Source: Allocatelliglobosispora scoriae | GTDB lineage: Bacteria > Actinomycetota > Actinomycetes > Mycobacteriales > Micromonosporaceae | Length of the DNA stretch: 64,000 nucleotides | NCBI RefSeq assembly: GCF_014204945.1 | Contig: NZ_JACHMN010000001.1 | Coordinates: 1,116,001 to 1,180,000 of the forward strand | Direction: 5' to 3' | Shown here: positions 42,784-49,300 of the stretch, piece after piece | How the letters are laid out: each line of letters opens with the position of its first letter | Position numbering within the stretch: the first letter of the stretch is position 1 | Translations under genes and position numbers: made by a program | Notes under the pieces: model-generated | Told to the model about the DNA's origin: nothing | Database searches by the model: none | Seen by the model: the letters and a program-made list of their open reading frames with translations, nothing else

Positions 42784-43365
42784 TCAGGCTGCCTCGCGGG
42801 CGGCCTGCTCCAGGCGGTCACGGTAGGCCTGCCACCATGCGCCGTTCTCCACGGCCAGGTCAGGCGTGTCCGGCAGGCGCCCGGCCGCTCCGTCGATGAG
42901 TTCGCGGACGATGTCGGCCTGGCCGGCGTGCCGGTGCACCTCGGCGATCATCCGGACGATCACGTGGTGCAGGGTCACCTCGTTGTCGTGCTCCGGCCAC
43001 CACGGCACCCGGCCGACCGTGTCCAGCGGCAGCGAGGCGATCGTCTCGTCGGCATGCGCCCAGACCTTCTCGTAGAGGGCGACGATGTCGGCCCGTGACT
43101 CGTCGGCGGTCGCCCACATGTCCGCGTTGGGCTCCGCGTCATCGGCGGGCCAGCGGGGCGGCAGGATCGACCGGCCGAAGGTGTCGCCGAAATACCCGGC
43201 GGTCACGCTGGTGACGTGCTTGATGAGGCCGAGCAGGTTGGTGCCGGTCGGGACCAGCGGGCGCCGGATGTCGTACTCGGAGAGGCCGTCGAGCTTCCAC
43301 AGCAGCGCGACCCGGGCCTCGCGCAGGTAGTCCGTCAGGTCGTTCCGAGGCAATGATCCGCTCAT
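42784..43365 (-). CDS. DinB family protein (DUF664)
   Basis: A 193-residue four-helix DinB-fold protein: LREARVALLWKLDGLSEYDI, PTGTNLLGLIKHVTSVTAGY with the first metal-ligand His, and VTLHHVIVRMIAEVHRHAGQADIVRE with the other two. Members are metal-dependent thiol-related enzymes or of unknown function. ATG 43365 starts the conserved block; the long upstream frame is not coding-like. It follows the 43403 gene on the same strand. Confidence 0.87.
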   Translation of the reverse strand: MSGSLPRNDLTDYLREARVALLWKLDGLSEYDIRRPLVPTGTNLLGLIKHVTSVTAGYFGDTFGRSILPPRWPADDAEPNADMWATADESRADIVALYEKVWAHADETIASLPLDTVGRVPWWPEHDNEVTLHHVIVRMIAEVHRHAGQADIVRELIDGAAGRLPDTPDLAVENGAWWQAYRDRLEQAAREAA

Positions 43366-43402
43366 CGCCCCAGCATCGCAGCGCCGGAGGTGACCGGCAA
43401 GG

Positions 43403-43924
43403 TCACGGCTCCACGCCGCCGAAGAGGTCGGGCTGCTCACCGGCGTCCAGCCCGGGACCGCTGTGCGACGGCGCGGGCAGTTCGGGCTGCGGCGACGAGA
43501 AGGACTGCTTGCCACCACCGCGCCGGGTGACGACCGGGCACGCGACGAGCCGCACGGGCGGCGGCGGCTCGGCGAACGGCGGGCTCCCCCAGCGGACCCA
43601 GAGCGCGACCCGACCGGCCTGCGCCTCCTGCGTCAGCTTATCGATCGTGCGGCGTCGATCCGCGTGGTCCACCTCGACGACGACCGGAGCCGCACCGGCC
43701 CGGGCGCACGCCACGTCGACCCACGAGTGCCGGTCGGCGTAGGGCGGCGGCAGGGTCATCACGCTGCGGGCCCGCCGGTAGACCCGCCAACCGGCCGCCT
43801 CGCCCCACGCCACCACCGTGTCGATCAGCAACGCGGTGACCTGATCGGCGTCGAGGTCGGCGAAGGAGAGCTCCGCCAGAGCTGCGGCGAGCGACCCCGC
43901 CAGCCCGTCGCCGTCGTCGACCAT
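43403..43924 (-). CDS. Conserved hypothetical protein, possible nuclease-like fold
   Basis: A 173-residue soluble protein. The middle reads SWVDVACARAGAAPVVVEVD then DKLTQEAQAGRVALWVRWG. The spaced Asp and Glu-Val-Asp recall a PD-(D/E)XK layout, but no Lys follows the EVD directly and I would not assign nuclease activity. The C-terminal 45 residues are Pro/Gly-rich. ATG 43924 starts in good coding sequence. Confidence 0.6.
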   Translation of the reverse strand: MVDDGDGLAGSLAAALAELSFADLDADQVTALLIDTVVAWGEAAGWRVYRRARSVMTLPPPYADRHSWVDVACARAGAAPVVVEVDHADRRRTIDKLTQEAQAGRVALWVRWGSPPFAEPPPPVRLVACPVVTRRGGGKQSFSSPQPELPAPSHSGPGLDAGEQPDLFGGVEP

Positions 43925-44045
43925 CGCCGCCTCCCCGGTGTGTCCGCGTGTGCGACCAGCATGCCACCATCGTCGGAGATGGACGCTCGGTGGCGGCGAT
44001 GCGCGGTGCGACTCGGAAGGCCTGAGGGCGGGTAGCCTCGCGGGT

Positions 44046-44477
44046 ATGCGCCTGGATGAGCTTCCCGTGGTCGAATTCGGATTCCCCGGGCAGCTGCGGG
44101 ACCAGCTGGTGGCCGCCATCCTCGCCGGGGCGAAGACCTCTACCTCCGCCCTGGTCGCGGGTTACGAGCACGATGGCGAGCCGCTTCCCGAGGCCGGGCA
44201 GCTGCTCGCGGTCGTCGATTCCGCAGGCGGTCGGGTCGCGGCGATCGAGCTGACCGAGGTGCGCGTGGTCCGGCTCGCCGATGTGGATCTGGCGCACGCG
44301 ATCGACGAGGGCGAGGGTGACGAGTCGGTGGCGCAGTGGCGGGCCGGGCACGAGCGGTTCTGGCACAGCGACGAGGTGCGCGCGGAGCTCGGCGCCGACT
44401 TCACTGTGGACGACGACACCCCGGTGCTGACGCGGCGCTTCCGGCTGCTGCCGGCGGCGGAGGTCAGCGCCGCCTGA
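44046..44477 (+). CDS. ASCH domain protein
   Basis: A 143-residue ASCH/PUA-like protein: LVAAILAGAKTSTSALVAGY (the family GxKxxT-type loop), QLLAVVDSAGGRVAAIELTE, EGDESVAQWRAGHERFW and DTPVLTRRFRLL. ASCH proteins are RNA- or nucleotide-binding or hydrolases on modified nucleosides. The ATG starts 10 bp after one GGGTA element and overlaps another, but neither has a good -35. It overlaps the convergent ccdA gene by 14 bp. Confidence 0.85.
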   Translation: MRLDELPVVEFGFPGQLRDQLVAAILAGAKTSTSALVAGYEHDGEPLPEAGQLLAVVDSAGGRVAAIELTEVRVVRLADVDLAHAIDEGEGDESVAQWRAGHERFWHSDEVRAELGADFTVDDDTPVLTRRFRLLPAAEVSAA

Positions 44478-45306
44478 GCGCCGCCACCGCGGTGAGGGCG
44501 ACGAGCCCGGCCAACCCCCAGAGCCACGCCGCCGGGCCGAGGTCGTGGACGGTGGCGGCGAGCCACGACTGGACCGCTCCGGCACGCGCCACGATCGGAT
44601 CCACGGTGGCGGGGTCGTGCCGCAGGCGGATCTCGTACCAGCCGAACCACGCGGCATAGAGCCCCGCGGTCAGGAGGATCAGTCCGGAGAGCCGGTGCAG
44701 CGCGTGGGCCGCGCGGCGCAGGCGCGGCAGCAGCGAGTCGCGGGCCAGCGCCACCGCGACCGCGACGGTGCCGACGACCAGGGCCATCCCCGCGGCGTAG
44801 GCGAGGAAGAGCCCGGCGCCCTCGGCGACGGTGCCGGTGTCGAAGCTGGTGACGACGACGCCGAGGAACGGGCCGATCGTGCAGCCCAGCGACGCGACGG
44901 CGAAGGACGCCCCGAAGAGCGCCATCGAGCCGAGCCCTCGGTCCAGCCGGGGCGCCCGGGCCAGCTTGGGCACGGGCGAGGGCAGGTCGCGCCCGGCGAG
45001 CAGCCAGCAGCCGAGACCGGCCAGGACGAGTCCGATGCCGACGGTCAGCCACGGCACCCGGGCCGCGAGCCAGTCGGCGGCCGGGGCCGCGAGCAGCCCG
45101 AACGCACCGAAGACGGCGGCGAACCCCAGGGTCATCGCGCCGGTCAGGGCCACGGCCCGCGCCAGTGCGGCGAGGGGGCGCCGCCGCCGGGCCGCGTCGT
45201 CGACGAGGACCATCGTCGCGTACGCCGGCAGCAGCGCGAACCCGCACGGGTTGACCGCCGCCAGCACCCCCGCCGCCAGGGCGAGCGGATAGGGCGCCGA
45301 CGACAT
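44464..45306 (-). CDS. ccdA: CcdA-family cytochrome c biogenesis/thiol-redox membrane protein
   Basis: A 280-residue protein with about seven helices. The two redox cysteines sit in AAVNPCGFALLPAYA (helix 1) and VASLGCTIGPFLGVVV (helix 4), as in the CcdA/DsbD core that carries electrons outward across the membrane. It follows the TlpA-like thioredoxin gene with stop and start overlapping (TGATG), so that lipoprotein is its likely partner. An extra C-terminal helix is present. Confidence 0.9.
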   Translation of the reverse strand: MSSAPYPLALAAGVLAAVNPCGFALLPAYATMVLVDDAARRRRPLAALARAVALTGAMTLGFAAVFGAFGLLAAPAADWLAARVPWLTVGIGLVLAGLGCWLLAGRDLPSPVPKLARAPRLDRGLGSMALFGASFAVASLGCTIGPFLGVVVTSFDTGTVAEGAGLFLAYAAGMALVVGTVAVAVALARDSLLPRLRRAAHALHRLSGLILLTAGLYAAWFGWYEIRLRHDPATVDPIVARAGAVQSWLAATVHDLGPAAWLWGLAGLVALTAVAALRRR

Positions 45307-45839
45307 CAGGCCAGGCTGTTCAGCTTGGTGCGCAGCGCGGCCGGGGTCAGCGGACCGGACTGGATGATCTGGGCATCGGCGTTGAGCAGCACGTAGGAGC
45401 GCTGGACGGGGATGCCGAAGAGCTTCCAGGCGGTTCCGGTGTCGTCGGCGAGCTGGGTGAAGCCGGTGAGCCGGTGGGTGGTGACGAAGGTCTTCATCGC
45501 GGCGGTCCCGCTGCCGAGCCCGCCGACCCCGACGAAGGTCACCTTGCCCGCGTACTGCTGCTGCAGGGCGCTGATCGCGGCGGCGTCGGCCTGGCAGTCC
45601 GGGCAGTAGGAGGCCCAGAACCACAGCACGGCGGGCTTGCCCGCCAGCGAGGCCGCGTTGAAGGGCTTGCCGTCGACGGTGGTGGAGATCCAGTCCAGGG
45701 TCGCCGGGACCTGCTGCTGATCTGCGGCGGGCGGCTGGCCGACGGGTGCGGCCGGGCTCGGGGCGGTGCCGCAGGCGGCGAGCCCGATGCTCCCGGCGGC
45801 GAGCAGGGCGATGACGGCCTTCCTGACGATATGGGTCAT
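45306..45839 (-). CDS. TlpA/ResA-like thioredoxin lipoprotein
   Basis: A 177-residue exported redoxin: signal peptide with lipobox IGLAAC, Pro/Ala linker, then a thioredoxin fold with ASLAGKPAVLWFWASYCPDC holding the CxxC pair near residue 95 and GIPVQRSYVLLNADAQI with the cis-Pro. It would be reduced by the coupled CcdA protein and act on extracytoplasmic disulfides. ATG 45839 begins the signal peptide. Confidence 0.9.
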   Translation of the reverse strand: MTHIVRKAVIALLAAGSIGLAACGTAPSPAAPVGQPPAADQQQVPATLDWISTTVDGKPFNAASLAGKPAVLWFWASYCPDCQADAAAISALQQQYAGKVTFVGVGGLGSGTAAMKTFVTTHRLTGFTQLADDTGTAWKLFGIPVQRSYVLLNADAQIIQSGPLTPAALRTKLNSLA

Positions 45840-45923
45840 GAAATCGAGTCTCGTCGCCGCGCCGACGAGGCACCAACTCATCGTGTGCGATCGATGTCTG
45901 GCGGTGTTTGTGCTCGTCGGGGA

Positions 45924-45949
45924 GTTTCGCGCCCGCCGGGGCTGGGTAG
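45924..45949 (+). promoter_or_regulatory. SigB/SigF-type promoter (holin-like/DUF3618 operon)
   Basis: GTTT at 45924-45927, 16-nt spacer, GGGTAG at 45944-45949, ending 9 bp before the ATG. The apparent AGGGA ribosome-binding site overlaps the -10, so the mRNA should be nearly leaderless. Confidence 0.68.
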
Positions 45950-45958
45950 GGAATCACC

Positions 45959-46372
45959 ATGGCTGACGACCGGATGTCCGAACTCTCGACCGCGGAGCTG
46001 GTGCAGCGGGCCGAGCAGCAGCTCGGGGCGCTGATCCGCGACGAGATGCGGTTGGTGCGGGCGGAGCTGAGCGAGAAGGCCAGGTCAGCCGGGTACGGCG
46101 CGGGCCTGCTCGCCGGTGCCGCAGCAGCGGGCTGGTACGCCGCAGCCGCCGCCCTCGTCGGTCTGGGCCTGGGACTCGCCTACGCGATGCCCGGCTGGCT
46201 GGCGGCGCTCGTCGTCGCCATCGCGCTCGCCATCACCGCCGGGATCGCGGCGCTGCTGGGACGCAAGAAGCTGACCGGTGCGCTGCCGCCGACACCGGAT
46301 CGTGCCATCGACAGCATCCGCACCGATATCGAGACCATGGAACACGCAGTCAAGGAGAGGGAAGGGCGATGA
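45959..46372 (+). CDS. Phage holin 3_6 superfamily (DUF1469-like) membrane protein
   Basis: A 137-residue protein: ELVQRAEQQLGALIRDEMRL (amphipathic N-terminal helix of the family), two transmembrane helices (GLLAGAAAAGWYAAAAALVG, LAALVVAIALAITAGIAALL) and a charged C-terminus. Despite the family name, such proteins are chromosomal and usually stress-linked in actinomycetes; no phage genes are near. Coupled by ATGA to the DUF3618 gene. Confidence 0.85.
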   Translation: MADDRMSELSTAELVQRAEQQLGALIRDEMRLVRAELSEKARSAGYGAGLLAGAAAAGWYAAAAALVGLGLGLAYAMPGWLAALVVAIALAITAGIAALLGRKKLTGALPPTPDRAIDSIRTDIETMEHAVKEREGR

Positions 46373-46938
46373 CGAAGCCTGAAGAGGTCGACACCCCCGC
46401 GTCCGTGTCGCAGATCGCGGCGGATGTCGCGGCCGACCGAGCCGCGCTCAGTGAAACGGTCTCCGCGCTGGCGGCGAAGGCGGACGTCCCGGCCCGGGTC
46501 GGCAAGCGCGTCAGCGCCGCGAAGGACAAGGCGACGGAGGCCGGGGCCGCGGTGAAGGAGAAGGCCGCGGAGACGGCCGCCGTCGCGAAGGAGAAGGTCG
46601 TCGAGGCCGGTACAGCGGCGAAGCAGAAGGTGACGGAGGCCGGCAGCGCGGCGAAGGAGACCGCCGCGGTCGCGGGCGCCATGGCGCTCAGCGCCGGAGA
46701 CGCGGTCAAGGGGACCGCTCAGGACCTCGGCGCCACGGCCCAGGACCTCGCCTCGACGGCGAAGGACACCGTGGCCCAGGTCGGCAGTGCGGTCGGCCAC
46801 GAGGTCAACCAGGTCGCGGTCGACGCGGTCCAGACCGCCGAGTCGCTCGTCGACCGCGTTCGCCGCAACCCGCTGCCCTACGCGATCGCCGCCGGTGTCG
46901 CGCTCGTCATCATCGTGGCGACGCGTCGCAGGCGCTGA
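46369..46938 (+). CDS. DUF3618 domain protein
   Basis: A 189-residue protein: IAADVAADRAALSETVSALA is the DUF3618 signature, then VPARVGKRVSA, a long Ala/Lys/Glu amphipathic stretch with repeats of the type KEKAAETAAVAKEKVVEAG, and one C-terminal transmembrane helix (LPYAIAAGVALVIIVATR). The 11-residue LEA-like repeats suggest a membrane-apposed helix formed under stress (inference). An excellent terminator follows. Confidence 0.85.
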   Translation: MTKPEEVDTPASVSQIAADVAADRAALSETVSALAAKADVPARVGKRVSAAKDKATEAGAAVKEKAAETAAVAKEKVVEAGTAAKQKVTEAGSAAKETAAVAGAMALSAGDAVKGTAQDLGATAQDLASTAKDTVAQVGSAVGHEVNQVAVDAVQTAESLVDRVRRNPLPYAIAAGVALVIIVATRRRR

Positions 46939-46961
46939 CCTGCCTGATCAAGCACCCGATC

Positions 46962-46995
46962 GTCCCCGCCGGGAAGCTCCCGGCGGGGACGTTTT
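46962..46995 (+). terminator. Rho-independent terminator after DUF3618 gene
   Basis: 13-bp perfect arms (46962-46974, 46978-46990), 3-nt loop, followed by a T tract at 46992-46996; the most classical terminator in the window. Confidence 0.85.
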
Positions 46996-47009
46996 TGCGT
47001 GGGCGACGG

Positions 47010-47354
47010 TCAGAAGCGCTCGGCGACTTCCAGGCCGAGTTCGAGCCACAGGTCGCGGGCCGTCTCGAAGCTGCGGTCCTCGGGCAGTGCCCGCAGCTCG
47101 TCGAGGACCTCGTCCGGTGCCCGGTTGGCGGTGGCGGACTCGATCAGCGTCAGCGACGTGGCTGGGAAGGTCGCGAGCGAGACGTACTTGCCGATCTCCG
47201 CTCGCAGCTCCCGCCGCTCGGGGTCGGTCTCGTGCTCGTCGATCACGCCGTCCCGGCCGACGGTGTTCTCCGCCGGCACGGCATCCTCGTCGAAGAAACC
47301 GGCGTTGAGCTGCGGATCGGTATGGGTGGCCGTTGGCTGCGCATCAGTGGTCAT
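47010..47354 (-). CDS. DUF2795-like domain protein
   Basis: A 114-residue protein. The N-terminal 45 residues are polar and disordered. The C-terminal 65 residues (RAEIGKYVSLATFPATSLTL, then IESATANRAPDEVLDELRAL) form the small helical DUF2795 domain found in many actinobacterial stress proteins. ATG 47354 lies 9 bp from the -10 of a stress-type promoter. Confidence 0.8.
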   Translation of the reverse strand: MTTDAQPTATHTDPQLNAGFFDEDAVPAENTVGRDGVIDEHETDPERRELRAEIGKYVSLATFPATSLTLIESATANRAPDEVLDELRALPEDRSFETARDLWLELGLEVAERF

Positions 47355-47363
47355 AGAGCGACC

Positions 47364-47388
47364 ATACCCATGCAGATCGTCGCCAAAC
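47364..47388 (-). promoter_or_regulatory. SigB/SigF-type promoter (DUF2795 gene)
   Basis: GTTT at 47388-47385, 15-nt spacer, GGGTAT at 47369-47364, ending 9 bp before the ATG. Spacer is one base shorter than in the other members. Confidence 0.55.
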
Positions 47389-47418
47389 ACCTAGATCGGC
47401 GGGGTGCTCAGGCTTGTC

Positions 47419-47652
47419 TCAGCCTCCGCCCGACTCCGCGGCGAGCCGGTCTCGCCTGGCCTGGAGTTCGCCGATGATCGTGTCGAGCTCCAGGGCACTG
47501 GCCGAGACCGCGGCACGCTCCTCCGGCTCGGTCGCGCCGTCCCCGTTCGGGCCGATCTGCTCCCGCAGGGACGCGGCCTGGCCGCGCAGCTCCTCGATCT
47601 GGCCGTCGATCTCCGCCAACTGCGCCGATCCGTCGGACGATGTGCTGGTCAT
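47419..47652 (-). CDS. Small coiled-coil hypothetical protein
   Basis: A 77-residue protein with heptad-like helices (SAQLAEIDGQIEELRGQAAS, LELDTIIGELQARRDRLAAE) split by a short Asn/Gly/Pro turn, i.e. a helical hairpin. High third-position GC and position divergent from a regulator gene support it. No family recognised. Confidence 0.65.
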   Translation of the reverse strand: MTSTSSDGSAQLAEIDGQIEELRGQAASLREQIGPNGDGATEPEERAAVSASALELDTIIGELQARRDRLAAESGGG

Positions 47653-47760
47653 CGCTGTCCCCCATTGCGAGAAGCCGGAGAGCCGGTCCCCTCCATGGGA
47701 CCACCCGGCCGCAGGCCCATCCCAGGGAAAGAAAATTCTTCCGGACAGTTCTTTGTTTCC

Positions 47761-47790
47761 TTGACAACAAAAATTGTCGGTGGCTAGATT
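47761..47790 (+). promoter_or_regulatory. Sigma-70-type promoter with internal operator
   Basis: A perfect -35 TTGACA (47761-47766), 18-nt spacer and TAGATT (47785-47790). The inverted repeat GACAA-N6-TTGTC (47763-47778) overlaps the -35 and spacer, a standard repressor position. It drives the winged-helix regulator gene, which starts 7 bp further on. Confidence 0.65.
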
Positions 47791-47797
47791 GGGGAGC

Positions 47798-48403
47798 ATG
47801 CAGGATGTCGCAGTGATCGAGGATGCCGCCGCCGCGGAGGTCTCGCTCGATCCGATCCGGGCCCAGATGCTCGCTGAGCTGGCCGAGCCGCACACCGCGA
47901 CCACGCTCGCGGCCCGGCTCGGGCTCTCCCGGCAAAAGGCCAACTACCACGTCAAGACCCTGGAGCAGCACGGCCTGGTCGAGCTGGTCGAGGAGCGCCG
48001 CAAGGGCAACATGACCGAGCGGGTCGTCCGGGCCTCCGCCGCGGCCTACGTGATCTCGCCGTCCGCGCTCGCCGCGGTCGCGCCCGATCCGGCCCGGTCG
48101 CCCGATCGGCTCTCCGCGCGCTGGCTGCTCGCGCTCGCCGCGCGGCTCGTGCGGGAGACGGGCGCGCTCATCAACGGGGCGGCACGGGCCGGCAAGCCGC
48201 TCGCCACGTTCGGCCTCGACGCCGAGGTGCGATTCGCGAAGCCGGCCGATCGCGCCGCGTTCGTGGGCGAGCTCACGGAAGCACTCACCCTGATTATCAG
48301 CAAATATCATTCCGAAACCGGTCGGCCGCACCGCCTCATCGTCGCGGTGCACCCGGGCATCACCGAAGACGCCGACCCGCCAGCAGAGGAGCACCAGCCA
48401 TGA
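47798..48403 (+). CDS. ArsR/winged helix-turn-helix transcriptional regulator
   Basis: A 201-residue regulator. The winged helix is near the N-terminus: VSLDPIRAQMLAELAEPHTA, TTLAARLGLSRQKANYHVKT (recognition helix), LEQHGLVELVEERRKGNMTE. The C-terminal half is a helical ligand or dimer domain. Such regulators often pair with the downstream SRPBCC protein, as here, where the genes overlap by 4 bp. It probably represses its own promoter through the GACAA/TTGTC site. Confidence 0.87.
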   Translation: MQDVAVIEDAAAAEVSLDPIRAQMLAELAEPHTATTLAARLGLSRQKANYHVKTLEQHGLVELVEERRKGNMTERVVRASAAAYVISPSALAAVAPDPARSPDRLSARWLLALAARLVRETGALINGAARAGKPLATFGLDAEVRFAKPADRAAFVGELTEALTLIISKYHSETGRPHRLIVAVHPGITEDADPPAEEHQP

Positions 48404-49133
48404 CGCATCCATTCGAGGTCCGCGACGAGTTCACCGTCGACGCCACGCCCGACGAGGTGTGGGAGGCGATCGCCTCGGGGCCGGGGGTCGACTCCTGGCT
48501 CATGGGACGCACCGAGGTCGACAGCGCCGCCAAGGCCAGCACGTTCACCATGTTCGGCGAGACGTCCCGCTCCACCATCACGGCCTGGGAGCCTGGTCGC
48601 CACTACGCGACGCAGGAGGACCGGAACCCGGACGGCACGTTCATGGCCATGGAGTGGCTCATCGAGTCACGCGACGGCGGCGGAGCGCTGGTGCGCTTCG
48701 TGCACAGCGCCTGCTCGGCGACGACTGGGAGGCCGAATACAACGGGCTGTCCGTCGGCGACCACGCCTACATGACGAAGCTCGCCGTCTATCTGAAGCAC
48801 TTCGCTCCGCGTACCGCGACGAACTCGCTGTTCCTGCCGGGACCCATCGTCAAGGACCCGTGGGCGGCGATGACGGCGGCGGTCGGCGCCGGCACGGACG
48901 CGGCGGACGGTCAGCCGGCGCGGCTCAGCGTGCCCGGGATCGAGCCGGTCGACGGCACCGTCGAGGTCGTGGTCTCGACGAGCTTCGTGGGCATGCGGAC
49001 CGACGACGCCCTCTACACGCTGATCCACGGCTACAACGACATGGTCTTCGCCACCGCGCACTACTTCGACGACCGCGACCCGTCGGCCGAGACCGAGGCG
49101 TGGCAGGCCTGGCTCGCGGGCGTCGCGGCCTGA
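48400..49133 (+). pseudogene. SRPBCC domain gene with a one-base frameshift
   Basis: The first frame (48400-48774) encodes MTHPFEVRDEFTVDATPDEVWEAI to VRFVHSA and then turns to nonsense. A second frame continues with LLGDDWEAEYNGLSVGDHAY to the stop at 49133. One missing base near 48709, where CAC AGC GGC CTG would be expected to read HSGL, explains the break. Reconstructed length is about 244 residues, an AHSA1/SRPBCC-type protein with a C-terminal duplicated half. Either a recent pseudogene or a sequencing error. Confidence 0.85.
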
Positions 49134-49167
49134 TCACCGCGTCGGCCGACCGGTCCTGCGCCGGTGC

Positions 49168-49222
49168 ACCCTGTCCGTTGTGGGACCAACTCTTCATGAG
49201 TTGGTCCCACAACGGACAGGGT
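49168..49222. terminator. Long palindrome, bidirectional terminator (family B)
   Basis: 25-bp perfect arms (49168-49192, 49198-49222), 5-nt loop, between convergent genes. It shares GGGACCAACTCTT with the palindrome at 14724-14752. Confidence 0.78.
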
Positions 49223-49300
49223 CGGTGCTGCGCGAGCGCACACCGCAGGCCACGCCGGGCAGCGCGACCTGCGGTGCTGGTGCCAGTAGAGCTGTCGGTG

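Noticed and set aside
44030-44047. GGGTAG and GGGTAT before the ASCH gene
   Set aside because: The first has only GACT at the -35 position and the second contains the start codon, so promoter function is not supported.
45959-46372. Prophage remnant because of the phage-holin family name
   Set aside because: No other phage gene is near. The DUF3618 partner and stress promoter fit a chromosomal stress operon.
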